From Candidatus Methanoperedens sp. (GTDB lineage Archaea > Halobacteriota > Methanosarcinia > Methanosarcinales > Methanoperedenaceae): a DNA stretch of 21,288 nucleotides. The stretch spans positions 1-21,288 of the forward strand of contig JAHFCV010000018.1 of NCBI GenBank assembly GCA_023249275.1. Reading direction: 5' to 3'. Below are positions 6,776-15,223 of the stretch, piece after piece; the first letter of the stretch is position 1; each line of letters begins with the position of its first letter. The translations under genes were made by a program, and so were the position numbers. The notes beneath the pieces were generated by a model. That model had not been told where the DNA came from, did not search any database, and saw nothing but the letters and a program-made list of their open reading frames with translations.

Positions 6776-9064
6776 ATGCAAGTTTGCATTACATGCGAAG
6801 CATCCAATAAGTGCGGGTTAAAAGATGAAGGGCTTTTTGACCTGTGCCCGAAATTGAAAACCCCGGAATATCCGGAAAAAATCGTTACACATCCGGCTGA
6901 TATGAGCCCTGTCATCGATTATAACATACTCAGGCGGTATTTCGGATACTCTGAATTCCGTCCGCTTCAAAAGGACATAATCCAGGATGTCCTGAAAGGT
7001 AATGACGTACTTGTACTGATGCCCACGGGAGGCGGAAAGTCCCTGTGCTACCAGTACCCTTCACTGCTTTTTAAGGGGCTGACGATAGTCATCTCGCCTC
7101 TTATTTCATTGATGAAGAACCAGGTGGACAGCATGAGAGCAAATGGCATCCCGGCTGAATTCATCAACAGTTCACTGAATTATGAGGATATTATAAAAAT
7201 AAAATCCGCGCTTTTACAAAACAATATCAGGTTACTGTATATAGCTCCTGAAAGATTTACCATCCCGGCTTTTCTTTCGTTCCTGAAGGGGCTTAAAATA
7301 AACCTGTTCGCTATTGATGAAGCCCACTGCATATCAGAATGGGGGCATGATTTCAGACCGGAATACAGGCAGTTAAAGCAAATTCGCGAATCCTTCCCGG
7401 ATGTTCCGATAATAGCGCTGACTGCCACAGCTACCCCGAAAGTCAGGGAGGATATCATAAACCAGCTCGCACTCAAAGATTTCCGAAGATATCTTGCCAG
7501 CTTTAACAGGGAGAACCTTGTCTATTATGTCAAACCCAAGCAGGATGCATTCAGGCAGATTGTGGAAATCCTTCGAACAAAGCCCGGGGAATCCGGCATC
7601 ATTTACTGCTACAGTAGGAAAAATGTGGAAACCATTACGGAAGGTCTGAAAAGTGCAGGATTCAGGGCGCTTCCATATCATGCGGGATTATCTGCGAACA
7701 TAAGGTCGCAAAACCAGGAAAAATTCATAAAAGATGACGTTGAGGTACTCGTGGCCACTGTCGCCTTCGGGATGGGCATCGATAAACCCAATATCCGTTT
7801 TGTGATACATCATGACCTCCCCAAAAACCTTGAAGCCTACTACCAGGAGACAGGACGCGCAGGGAGGGATGGATTGAAGAGCGAGTGTGTTCTTTTCTAT
7901 AGCTATGGCGACAGGCAGAAGATAGAGTATTTCATAAACCAGATGTCAAACGAAAAAGAAAGACAAATCGCGCAAAATAAACTCAATGATATCATAAATT
8001 TCTCTGAAACCACATTGTGTCGCAGGAAGCTCTTGCTGGGTTATTTTGGAGAGGATTTCAAAGAAAATAACTGCAAGGGCTGCGATAACTGTCTCATGCC
8101 AAAGGAAGAGATGGAAGCAACAGATGAAATTACGACCATCCTTTCATGCGTCGATGAAATGGGTGAGAGGTTCGGGATAAACTATGTGATTGATGTGCTC
8201 ATCGGGGGAAAAAGCAGCCGGCTCCTGAACAATGGGCACTCATCATTAAGATCATACGGGTCAGGGAAAAACCAGCCAAAGAAAATGTGGCACGGATTCA
8301 TTAGAGAACTCATCCAGCGCGAATATCTCAATGTTGAAGGTGAATATCCTGTCCTGAAATTAAACCAGAAAAGCAGGGATATTTTATCTCGGTCGAGGAA
8401 CGGCGTGAAAAATGAGAATATATACCTTGTAAAACCCCGGATTATCGAAAAGCCGGCTAAAATCGAGGAGTACTCAGCCGATGATGGATTGTTCGAGAAG
8501 CTTCGAATATTAAGGAAAACACTTGCAGACGCCGGGAACCAGCCTCCGTATATGATATTTAATGACGCCACCCTGAAACAGATGGCGGCGCGTCGTCCAT
8601 GCAAGCCGGAGGATTTCAGGAAGATCACTGGGGTCGGGGATAAGAAACTTGAGAGATATGGCGGCATTTTTATAGGTGAGATACGCAGGTTTTGTGAGAA
8701 ACAAGATTCATCCATTCAACCGGCTAAAAAGCAATCAAGTGAATTTCATCCCGTTAGAAAGGAGTCAAGTGAATATGTGACACTTGAAATGCTGGATCTG
8801 GGTTTAGACCTTGATGATATCACATTAAAAAGAAATTTATCCCTGAATACCATATATGTCCATATCGAAAAATTGATACTGTCCGGTGAAAATATCGAGA
8901 TTGAGAAGTTAATAAAGAATGAAAAGATTGAATCGATATCAAGTGCCATACTTGAACTGGGAGGAGAGAGCCTGAAGCCGATAAAAGACAGGTTGGGAGA
9001 TAATTATTCTTATGGGGAAATAAGGCTCGTGAGAGCCAGGATGACGAAAAAGGGTCGCGTCTAA
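6776..9064 (+). CDS. recQ: RecQ family ATP-dependent DNA helicase
   Basis: A 762-residue 3'-5' superfamily 2 helicase for unwinding recombination and repair intermediates. In order: motif 0 (FGYSEFRPLQ, near 56-65), Walker A PTGGGKS (83-89), DEAH box (near 182), ALTATATPK, AFGMGID and the arginine-finger motif ETGRAGRDG. A RecQ-Ct zinc site follows with CKGCDNC near 431, then a winged-helix region, an HRDC domain (about 570-645) and a C-terminal helix-turn-helix segment (about 670-760) like the HTH_40 tail of some bacterial RecQ proteins. ATG 6776 is the first possible start after an in-frame TGA, but no good ribosome binding site is seen. Met43 would be the more usual family start. The extra 42 residues contain four cysteines (4, 7, 13, 24). 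It is convergent with the SWIM gene, 40 bases away. Confidence 0.96.
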   Translation: MQVCITCEASNKCGLKDEGLFDLCPKLKTPEYPEKIVTHPADMSPVIDYNILRRYFGYSEFRPLQKDIIQDVLKGNDVLVLMPTGGGKSLCYQYPSLLFKGLTIVISPLISLMKNQVDSMRANGIPAEFINSSLNYEDIIKIKSALLQNNIRLLYIAPERFTIPAFLSFLKGLKINLFAIDEAHCISEWGHDFRPEYRQLKQIRESFPDVPIIALTATATPKVREDIINQLALKDFRRYLASFNRENLVYYVKPKQDAFRQIVEILRTKPGESGIIYCYSRKNVETITEGLKSAGFRALPYHAGLSANIRSQNQEKFIKDDVEVLVATVAFGMGIDKPNIRFVIHHDLPKNLEAYYQETGRAGRDGLKSECVLFYSYGDRQKIEYFINQMSNEKERQIAQNKLNDIINFSETTLCRRKLLLGYFGEDFKENNCKGCDNCLMPKEEMEATDEITTILSCVDEMGERFGINYVIDVLIGGKSSRLLNNGHSSLRSYGSGKNQPKKMWHGFIRELIQREYLNVEGEYPVLKLNQKSRDILSRSRNGVKNENIYLVKPRIIEKPAKIEEYSADDGLFEKLRILRKTLADAGNQPPYMIFNDATLKQMAARRPCKPEDFRKITGVGDKKLERYGGIFIGEIRRFCEKQDSSIQPAKKQSSEFHPVRKESSEYVTLEMLDLGLDLDDITLKRNLSLNTIYVHIEKLILSGENIEIEKLIKNEKIESISSAILELGGESLKPIKDRLGDNYSYGEIRLVRARMTKKGRV

Positions 9065-9104
9065 TATTTGGCTAAATTACACAATCAATAAGAGGTTACA
9101 ATAT

Positions 9105-9983
9105 TCATTTCTTCTTCTTTCCCACTTCCCCATAAGCAGTTTCAATCGCTTTCCTGCTTATCACCTCGTAATATTTTTCCATCTTCTTATTGAAATCTTC
9201 CTTGCTGTCCCAGAACTGCGGCGTATCCAGGCGCTTTATGATCGCTGCGGGAACATCAGGGCGGGATATGTTGACCGAAAACGATTCAAGTTCCCCGCCG
9301 CCCCAGAAACCGTCTGCTGACAGAGGAACATGCTTCGTTTTCTCAACCTCTTTTTGTGGTTTTTGTGGTTTCTCATCTCCTACCCGCTTTTGGCGAAGCG
9401 AAACAGTGATTTCTTCTTTTGTCCGCCCCCTCAGGTTAAAAAGCATGAAAGGGTCGCGGTCAAACTCTTCTGCCAGAATGTAATAGACTGCTGCTATGTG
9501 CTTGCATGGGTTTGCGCTGTCAGGGCAGGAACAGTCGGTTTTGATATCTTTAGACGATTCGGGGAACAGCGGTACGCTCACAGCTTTAAAAGCCTCTTCG
9601 ATATTCTGCGGCATCTCACCAGCCAGCAATTTTGCAGCAAATATCGCCTTTTGTGACATCTCTTCCGTGGCTTTTGCCCACGCTTCACTGGTAAGCGGCT
9701 TTATCTCTATAATAACTGAGTATGGTGTGGATACTGACCCCTGCACGCGCGCCGTGACCTTTCCAGGCATTAGCTTAAAATCAAGCACCTGCCCGCCACG
9801 GGCATATCTGCGTCCCCTTTCCAGCCTGTTGCTCCAGCCGAAGGATTCAAGCACAGACACCCAGCGCTTTGACCACCATGTGTCACCAATGCTGCCGCGC
9901 TTGCTTTTTGCCTTGATGCCGCCTTCCACTTTTATGGGTTTTGAAGCAGTGTATCCGCCCCAGAAATCATCGCGCCATGCCAT
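9105..9983 (-). CDS. SWIM zinc-finger protein
   Basis: A 292-residue protein with a SWIM motif of the form CxCx6CxH: Cys151, Cys153, Cys160 and His162, followed by the usual AAVYYILAEEF helix. SWIM domains bind zinc and are predicted to contact DNA or protein. Proteins of this type are commonly encoded beside SNF2 helicases, as here, where the SNF2 gene ends 69 bases upstream on the same strand. I chose ATG 9981-9983 because GGAGGAG lies just before it and the family start MAWRDDFWGGY follows. The 15 extra codons upstream would translate a repeat element (10003-10034). The C-terminus is rich in lysine. The likely role is a partner or targeting factor for the SNF2 protein. Confidence 0.9.
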   Translation of the reverse strand: MAWRDDFWGGYTASKPIKVEGGIKAKSKRGSIGDTWWSKRWVSVLESFGWSNRLERGRRYARGGQVLDFKLMPGKVTARVQGSVSTPYSVIIEIKPLTSEAWAKATEEMSQKAIFAAKLLAGEMPQNIEEAFKAVSVPLFPESSKDIKTDCSCPDSANPCKHIAAVYYILAEEFDRDPFMLFNLRGRTKEEITVSLRQKRVGDEKPQKPQKEVEKTKHVPLSADGFWGGGELESFSVNISRPDVPAAIIKRLDTPQFWDSKEDFNKKMEKYYEVISRKAIETAYGEVGKKKK

Positions 9984-10002
9984 TAGCTCCTCCACTCCTG
10001 GC

Positions 10003-10034
10003 AACCGCAAAGGGCGCAAAGAACGCAAAGATTT
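10003..10034. repeat. Tandem CTTTGCG-type intergenic repeat
   Basis: On the minus strand the string holds three CTTTGCG units at intervals of 9-10 bases, ending in GGTT. It sits between the SNF2 stop and the SWIM ribosome binding site. I recall similar CTTTGCG repeats dispersed in many prokaryotic genomes. No gene is needed to explain it. Confidence 0.6.
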
Positions 10035-10052
10035 ATTTCATTTGTTTTTAAA

Positions 10053-13000
10053 TTATTCATCAGCCACCGCCTCGCGCCTCAGCGTGAACAATTCCTTCAA
10101 CTGCTTGGTAGTCATCTCGGTCAGCCATCCTTCACCTGTGCCTATGATATTCTCAGCGAGTTCTTTCTTTACTTCTATCATCTCATCTATCCTTTCTTCA
10201 AGCGTTCCGTCGCAGATGAACTTATGCACCTGTACGTTCTTTGTCTGCCCTATGCGAAAAGCCCTGTCGGTTGCCTGGTTCTCAACAGCAGGATTCCACC
10301 ACCTGTCAAAGTGGAACACATGACTTGCCCGCGTAAGGTTAAGACCGACGCCGCCCGCTTTTAGTGAAAGTATGAAAATCCTTGGCCCGTTCTTTTCCGA
10401 AAACCGCATTACCATTTGATCTCTTTGCTTCTGGTTTACTCCACCGTGTAAAAAGAGCACTTCCTGCCCGAAAACCTTCTGGAAATGAGCTTTGAGCATA
10501 CCCCCCATCTCGGCAAACTGCGTAAATATAAGAGCTGAATCACCTTCTGCAAGCACTTCTTCAAGCATTTCAGTAATGCGGTTCAACTTTCCTGAGCGCT
10601 CAGGCAACGATGAGCCATCGCCAAGGAACTGCGCCGGATGATTGCACACCTGCTTGAGCCTCATAAGAGCAGAAAGCACCGCGCCTTTTCGTTCAATGCC
10701 TTCGGATTCCTCGATTTTTCTAAGCATGTCCTTGACAACAGCCTCATAGAGCGTTGCCTGCTCCTTTGTGAGGTTGCAGTGTTCTTTCATCTCGATCTTA
10801 TCAGGCAGGTCTTTTATGATAGAAGAATCTGTCTTCAGGCGGCGAAGAACAAAGGGTGTGACGATGCTGCGAAGGCGCATGCCTGCTTCTTTATCATTAT
10901 ATCTTTCAATTGGAAGAGCAAATGTCCTCCTGAAACCAGCAGCAGAGCCAAGATAACCTGGGTTCAGGAACTCCATGATAGACCATAATTCGCTCAGGCG
11001 GTTCTCAACAGGTGTTCCCGTAAGTGCAACGCGATATCCGGCTTTTATCCTTCTTACAGCCTGGGATTGTTTGGTTGAGGAATTCTTGATGTTTTGCGCT
11101 TCATCAAGTACAACGCCATTCCATTCAACCCTGGCGAGTACATCCTCATCCCTGTGCGTAAGCGCATAGGTGCTTATGACAAGATCGTAATTGGTCACAT
11201 CTTCGAGGAACTCTTTCTTCCTGCGGTTGATACCGTGATGAACAAGAACACGAAGCGAGGGGGCAAACTTCTTCGCTTCTCTTTGCCAGTTCCCGACGAC
11301 CGACGTAGGACATATAAGCAGGACAGGCATGTCAATGCCTTCTTCTTTATCCTTTAATAAAAGAGCAAGAAGTTGTATAGTCTTTCCAAGCCCCATGTCA
11401 TCAGCCAGGCATGCTCCAAGCCCGTACTGCCGCAAAAACGCAAGCCATGAGAAACCCTTCACCTGATATGGGCGAAGTTCCCCGGAAAAGCTCTCAGGCT
11501 GCTGGATTTGTTTTATTCCTTTACGTCCTGATAATTGCTCAAACAGGGAAGATAAACTTCCTTTTGCCTCAAATCCTGTGATTGGAAGACCTGTTTGGGA
11601 TTCACCCTGACCAATACTGAGCTTCATGGCTTCACTCAGCTTCATTTCTCCGGAATTTTTTGACCTGAAGAATTTTATCGCCGCATCAATTTCATCTTTT
11701 TTCAGTTCCACCCACTGTCCCCGTATGCGTACAAGAGGTTCTTTGAGGCTTGAAAGACGCTCAAATTCCTCTTCACTTATGGCTTCACTGCCAAGTGCAA
11801 GCTGCCAGTTGTAGCTTATTATTGAATCAAAAGTAAAAATTCCCTTTCCGGTCTTTGGCTCTTGCTTTGGTTTTACGTTCAATTTTATTCCAAGCTGCGT
11901 CTTTGCTGCGCCTTTGTTCCACCATGGGGGAATGAGCACGCCAAAGCCGCTTTCGGAAAGCAGGGGCGCCGCCTCTTTCAGGAATTTATAAGCCTGCTGC
12001 GTGCCAAGTTGTGCAGCTTCAGGTCTTGCCGTGTTCAGGCTCTCTTCGATGGGAGGGAATAAACGCGAGGCTTTTCCGAGATCTGCAAGCAGCTTTTCCT
12101 GCGGACGGTCAAATTTTCTGTTGAGGAATGAAAGAGTATCACGGGATTCTCTCCACACATCCCCTGCCGGAACAAGAAGGCTCGGGTCATCAGATGCTTG
12201 GAGGAAATACCGAAGGCTCCAGTCGTTATCCACATCCGCTGAAGGCGGATCTAAGCGAAAACATGTGCGAAAACCTGACCTCTCTATTTCGCGTATTGGT
12301 TCGCTCCATGATTTTAGTTCTTCTGAGAGATTTTTTAGACCATGTGAATGGGCTTTTATCGGTTCGCCTGTTGCAAGGGAATCTAACCATGCTGATGAGA
12401 TGCCAGGCGTCTTTGTTTTTATTTGAGAGATGGGAACCCATCTTCTGATGCACCCATCCACAGCCGTATTCAGGAAATCAGATAATAACGCTTCGGGATC
12501 GTTCGGAAGTACATTCTGGAGGATGGATCTGCAAATTGGCGGCATCCCTCCGGCAAGCATTGACATGCGCGTCATGTCTTCGTGGTCATTGAGCGCATAC
12601 TGCCACCGGGCAAAGCTCTTGCCATTGTTCTCGGAGACAACGAGTCCGGGAACAAAATGTTGTTTTGATAGAAGTTCCATAGCGAACTTTGAGACTTTGC
12701 TCCAGAACCGAAAATCCGTGCCTATGGCAAAACCGTCGATTCCTGTCCAGAAACCGGATAGCATTGTGAGGAGCGACACAGCATCTTCCGGCGGAAGGCT
12801 TAAACCGTCAATTTTCCATGCTGCCAGCCCGACTTTCTCTGTTCCATTTTCGCTGTCATCTTCCCTTATCAGGTCAGGGGAAGCCTGCGGGGAATTTGAA
12901 ATAGAGGGAAGCGTGATGAATACGCTATCAGGGCGCGCCTTTTTAATGCCGCTGTTTGCTAAATCAAGCGCTGTGATAATTTTGAGAATATCATCTTGCG

Positions 13001-13151
13001 AAGCCTGGAAAGGATGGGGACGCAGCGTCCCTGCCCGTGGACGCCCTCTGCGTTTTACTTTGGGCGATGTTGAAGACTCACCCCATAAAAAGAAGTTCCC
13101 TTGTTCCTGTATCGCAGCAGCAGGTTTCCATGTCCCATGTAAGACTATCAT
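10053..13151 (-). CDS. SNF2/HepA-like helicase with SNF2-associated N-terminal domain
   Basis: A 1032-residue Swi2/Snf2 family ATPase, expected to translocate on double-stranded DNA and remodel protein-DNA complexes. The N-terminal half includes an SNF2-associated segment (about 360-530; markers LIPPWW and WQLALG, then VRIRGQWVEL). The ATPase core has DDMGLGKT near 585, a DEAQ box near 682 and LTGTPVENRLSELWSI. The C-terminal core has AGGVGLNLTRA, RWWNP near 950 and TDRAFRIGQ. All motifs needed for ATP hydrolysis are present. I chose ATG 13149-13151, giving the common MIVLHGTW start. TTG 13160 would add three residues. Upstream are AT-rich TATA-like sequence and a 10-bp inverted repeat. Downstream is the SWIM partner, so the two are probably one operon. 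Confidence 0.95.
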   Translation of the reverse strand: MIVLHGTWKPAAAIQEQGNFFLWGESSTSPKVKRRGRPRAGTLRPHPFQASQDDILKIITALDLANSGIKKARPDSVFITLPSISNSPQASPDLIREDDSENGTEKVGLAAWKIDGLSLPPEDAVSLLTMLSGFWTGIDGFAIGTDFRFWSKVSKFAMELLSKQHFVPGLVVSENNGKSFARWQYALNDHEDMTRMSMLAGGMPPICRSILQNVLPNDPEALLSDFLNTAVDGCIRRWVPISQIKTKTPGISSAWLDSLATGEPIKAHSHGLKNLSEELKSWSEPIREIERSGFRTCFRLDPPSADVDNDWSLRYFLQASDDPSLLVPAGDVWRESRDTLSFLNRKFDRPQEKLLADLGKASRLFPPIEESLNTARPEAAQLGTQQAYKFLKEAAPLLSESGFGVLIPPWWNKGAAKTQLGIKLNVKPKQEPKTGKGIFTFDSIISYNWQLALGSEAISEEEFERLSSLKEPLVRIRGQWVELKKDEIDAAIKFFRSKNSGEMKLSEAMKLSIGQGESQTGLPITGFEAKGSLSSLFEQLSGRKGIKQIQQPESFSGELRPYQVKGFSWLAFLRQYGLGACLADDMGLGKTIQLLALLLKDKEEGIDMPVLLICPTSVVGNWQREAKKFAPSLRVLVHHGINRRKKEFLEDVTNYDLVISTYALTHRDEDVLARVEWNGVVLDEAQNIKNSSTKQSQAVRRIKAGYRVALTGTPVENRLSELWSIMEFLNPGYLGSAAGFRRTFALPIERYNDKEAGMRLRSIVTPFVLRRLKTDSSIIKDLPDKIEMKEHCNLTKEQATLYEAVVKDMLRKIEESEGIERKGAVLSALMRLKQVCNHPAQFLGDGSSLPERSGKLNRITEMLEEVLAEGDSALIFTQFAEMGGMLKAHFQKVFGQEVLFLHGGVNQKQRDQMVMRFSEKNGPRIFILSLKAGGVGLNLTRASHVFHFDRWWNPAVENQATDRAFRIGQTKNVQVHKFICDGTLEERIDEMIEVKKELAENIIGTGEGWLTEMTTKQLKELFTLRREAVADE

Positions 13152-13205
13152 TGAAAACAAATCTTCTCTTTATTTTATTGTAATAAATGTTTGTTTTTGT
13201 TTTCA
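13152..13205. repeat. Perfect 10-bp inverted repeat upstream of the SNF2 gene
   Basis: TGAAAACAAA (13152-13161) and TTTGTTTTCA (13196-13205) are exact reverse complements, separated by 34 bases of AT-rich sequence that includes a TATA-like AATAAAATAAAG on the minus strand. One arm touches the start codon. This could be a paired operator or an mRNA leader stem. Confidence 0.5.
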
Positions 13206-13232
13206 TCGCCCTGACTCCCTCACCACTTGCTT

Positions 13233-13937
13233 TTATTTCGTCAAAAGGGCTATGCCGCTTGAGGTCACATCAAACCTTGCAGGGTCAATCGGGATTTTTG
13301 TATTCCTTATTTTCAGGATTTCCAATATCCGTTCTCTTGAACCCGTATAAGGATTATCCTTTACCGAAGTCTTTAGCACGCCATAGACTGAATATGCGGC
13401 AATGCCTCCCATACGTTCATCTGATGCGGAATCCAGTATCAGCATCGCAGTAATGTTCTTTTTGGCTAAACCATGTACCAGGGCATCAAATTGGGCTCTG
13501 AACTCATTTGGTGACATGTTAAGAGTAAAAACCCCGATATTATCCATTAACACAATTTCTGTGCCCTTAGGGATTCTTTCGAGTAATCCTATAATATTCG
13601 ACTGGAGTTCGTCAATATCAGTCACATCGAATTCCAGAACATCTTTTATATACTCTGCGCGTTCATCGTATACCCTCTCAATGCCTAAAATCCCTTTTTT
13701 ATCATATTTCGAAAGAGGCATGCCGAGAGATTCTCCCTGGGCTATTATATCTTCGGGTGTTTCTTCAGTGGCGATTATTGCACATTTCTTCCCGTCCAGG
13801 CAGCCCTGGTTTATAAAGTGAAGTCCCAGTATAGTCTTCCCCGAGCCTGTTGTTCCTGTTAATAACATCGTGCGGTTCCGGGGATAGCCCCCTATCATCC
13901 TGTCTAACTCCTTTATACCTGTAGATACTCTCTCCAT
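13233..13937 (-). CDS. KaiC/RadA-like single-domain ATPase
   Basis: A 234-residue RecA-superfamily ATPase of the KaiC-like (PF06745) type. It starts MERVSTGIKELDRMIGG, has Walker A GTTGSGKT (28-35), the TEETPEDI stretch after strand 2 and Walker B EIVLMDN (about residue 130). There is one RecA domain only, without the second KaiC domain or a DNA-binding tail. Such short archaeal homologues are of uncertain function and are often near signalling genes. I chose ATG 13935-13937; GTG 13946 would add three residues. GGAG lies eight bases upstream and a TATA-like ATATAAATAT is centred about 23 bases upstream, so the message may be nearly leaderless. It lies between the REC-MetOD1 gene and the SNF2 gene on the same strand. 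Confidence 0.9.
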   Translation of the reverse strand: MERVSTGIKELDRMIGGYPRNRTMLLTGTTGSGKTILGLHFINQGCLDGKKCAIIATEETPEDIIAQGESLGMPLSKYDKKGILGIERVYDERAEYIKDVLEFDVTDIDELQSNIIGLLERIPKGTEIVLMDNIGVFTLNMSPNEFRAQFDALVHGLAKKNITAMLILDSASDERMGGIAAYSVYGVLKTSVKDNPYTGSRERILEILKIRNTKIPIDPARFDVTSSGIALLTK

Positions 13938-13955
13938 ATAAAACACTCCAATATG

Positions 13956-13965
13956 ATATTTATAT
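13956..13965 (-). promoter_or_regulatory. TATA box of the KaiC-like gene
   Basis: ATATAAATAT on the minus strand, centred about 23 bases before ATG 13937. This would put transcription start at or very near the start codon. Confidence 0.45.
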
Positions 13966-14020
13966 GCACGATATGGTTAAATAAACTTTCTCATAGGAAG
14001 AACCTGCATTCAATCAGTTC

Positions 14021-14863
14021 CTATGAGTATACTTCTATCAGGCAGCAGCTATCTCCGCCCGCTATTGTATTTTTCACATCAACATTAATATTTGTAAAGA
14101 CATGGATACCAATCCTTGCAAAAATAGCCTTTGTCAGCATGCAAAGAACAGGGTTTATGCTTCCTGATTCTCCCCACGGGCATTTTTTATTCAATACTGT
14201 ATATCCTTTTTCCGTGACAGTCGTTGCTGAGAAACTCCCACCCAGGCGATTCATTATATCACATGATATATCGGCTGTTTGTTTTTTATCGCAAGGCAGC
14301 TCATGAATATATTTTGCCCATATCACCATTTCCACCTGTTTACTCATTTCCCGGATAATTTCAATCCTTTTGTCTGGCTGGACATTCTGAAGCAAGAATG
14401 GGACGATGTTCGCCATTATGGTTTTGAAATCGTTGTGCGATTCTATTTTTTCCTTGCTTTTTACAAGCTGGTCGTGAAAATGTTTTGCCTTAAGGAGGGA
14501 TTTTACCCTTGTAATTAGCTCTATACTGTTTATGGGCTTGGTGAGAAAATCATCTGCTCCTGCCTCTATGGCTTTTATTTTATCTTCCAGCCCCGAAAGT
14601 GCGGTAACCATAACTACAGGTATGAACCGGGTACTGCTATGCTGCTTTATTTTTTCACACACTTCATACCCGCTAATCTCAGGCATCATTATATCAAGCA
14701 ACACAATGTCTGGCGCATTTGTTTTTATTTTTTCAAGCGCTTCTTTACCATCGTAAGCAGGGATTATATCATAATCTTTTTCAAGAATTGCTTTAATCAG
14801 CATTACGTTCACAGGTTCGTCATCCACAATGAGGACTTTGCTCCTGTATTTTTTATCACTCAT
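14021..14863 (-). CDS. Response regulator with MetOD1-like output domain
   Basis: A 280-residue protein. REC occupies residues 1-130, with Asp14, Asp15 and phosphoacceptor Asp57 in LLDIMMPEISGYEV, which looks more like PleD-type receivers than the short ones elsewhere in the window. A linker helix leads to a C-terminal domain (about 145-280) with CPWGE, an NPVLCMLTKAIFARIG helix and a closing AGGDSCCLIEV. That pattern fits the MetOD1/V4R-like small-molecule-binding fold described in methanogen regulators. The assignment is from memory and moderate. There is no DNA-binding motif. The ATG is preceded by a weak GGTAAG. A clear TATATAAG lies about 60 bases upstream, with a GGTATAA inverted repeat in front of it. 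The KaiC-like gene follows after 83 bases. Confidence 0.88.
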   Translation of the reverse strand: MSDKKYRSKVLIVDDEPVNVMLIKAILEKDYDIIPAYDGKEALEKIKTNAPDIVLLDIMMPEISGYEVCEKIKQHSSTRFIPVVMVTALSGLEDKIKAIEAGADDFLTKPINSIELITRVKSLLKAKHFHDQLVKSKEKIESHNDFKTIMANIVPFLLQNVQPDKRIEIIREMSKQVEMVIWAKYIHELPCDKKQTADISCDIMNRLGGSFSATTVTEKGYTVLNKKCPWGESGSINPVLCMLTKAIFARIGIHVFTNINVDVKNTIAGGDSCCLIEVYS

Positions 14864-14917
14864 TACTTACCAGCCCTTTCTGAAAATTTTATTTTTTATT
14901 AACCCTCATGCCTTTTC

Positions 14918-14955
14918 GCTTATATACATGCGGTATAAAACACAAACGTTATACC
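14918..14955 (-). promoter_or_regulatory. TATA box with adjacent inverted repeat for the REC-MetOD1 gene
   Basis: On the minus strand TATATAAG (about 14918-14925) lies about 58 bases before the ATG. Directly upstream are GGTATAA (14932-14938) and TTATACC (14949-14955), exact reverse complements with a 10-base spacer. This is the arrangement of an operator or activator site beside a TATA box. Confidence 0.5.
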
Positions 14956-15003
14956 TTTTCCTGTTTTGTCTTTTTGTACTTGTTTAGTGCTTGTTTGAGG
15001 CAT
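14956..15003. other. Gene-free T-rich stretch within the 360-base gap 14864-15223
   Basis: Between the operator-like repeat and the ACGAAT element there is T-rich plus-strand sequence. I see no gene or RNA in it. The rest of the gap is taken up by the promoter region (14864-14955) and the repeat element (15004-15185). Confidence 0.4.
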
Positions 15004-15185
15004 TATCACGAATTTCACGAATTTGCGAATGACACAAATAAGCACAGGTTAGTTTACGATGCGTACGTGCTCAACGCATGGTGAACCAACGTTGATGAGA
15101 ATCCAGGTGGATAACTATATCATCAATGATACATTCATTCCCTGATATTCGTGTGATTTGTTTATTCGTGCCATTCGTGATTTTC
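15004..15185. repeat. ACGAAT repeat element with inverted ends
   Basis: The left arm (about 15004-15048) contains ATCACGAATTTCACGAAT and ends in CACAGG. The right arm (about 15141-15185), read on the minus strand, contains ATCACGAATGGCACGAAT and ends in ATCAGG. The arms are imperfect inverted copies of a CACGAAT-rich sequence flanking about 92 bases. The interior holds an ATGCGT/ACGCAT pair and a CAACGTTG palindrome, but no open frame of note. CACGAAT-type repeats are, as I recall, widespread in prokaryotic genomes. No transposase is present. Confidence 0.6.
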
Positions 15186-15223
15186 ATCATTTGGGTGCTA
15201 TACAAAAACCTGTTTTTTATTTG

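Noticed and set aside
6715..6810. 31-codon frame reading METVIVIDIVNSS before RecQ
   Set aside because: It is reminiscent of cyclase-type starts, but it is too short, overlaps RecQ, has no ribosome site and has no supporting homology I can verify.
9496..10323. Plus-strand open frame of 275 codons across the SWIM and SNF2 genes
   Set aside because: It spans the ends of two well-identified minus-strand genes and the repeat between them, and has no recognisable domain.
12430..13350. Plus-strand open frame of 306 codons over the SNF2 5' end
   Set aside because: It is antisense to the SNF2 N-terminus, and its serine-rich composition is typical of a shadow frame.
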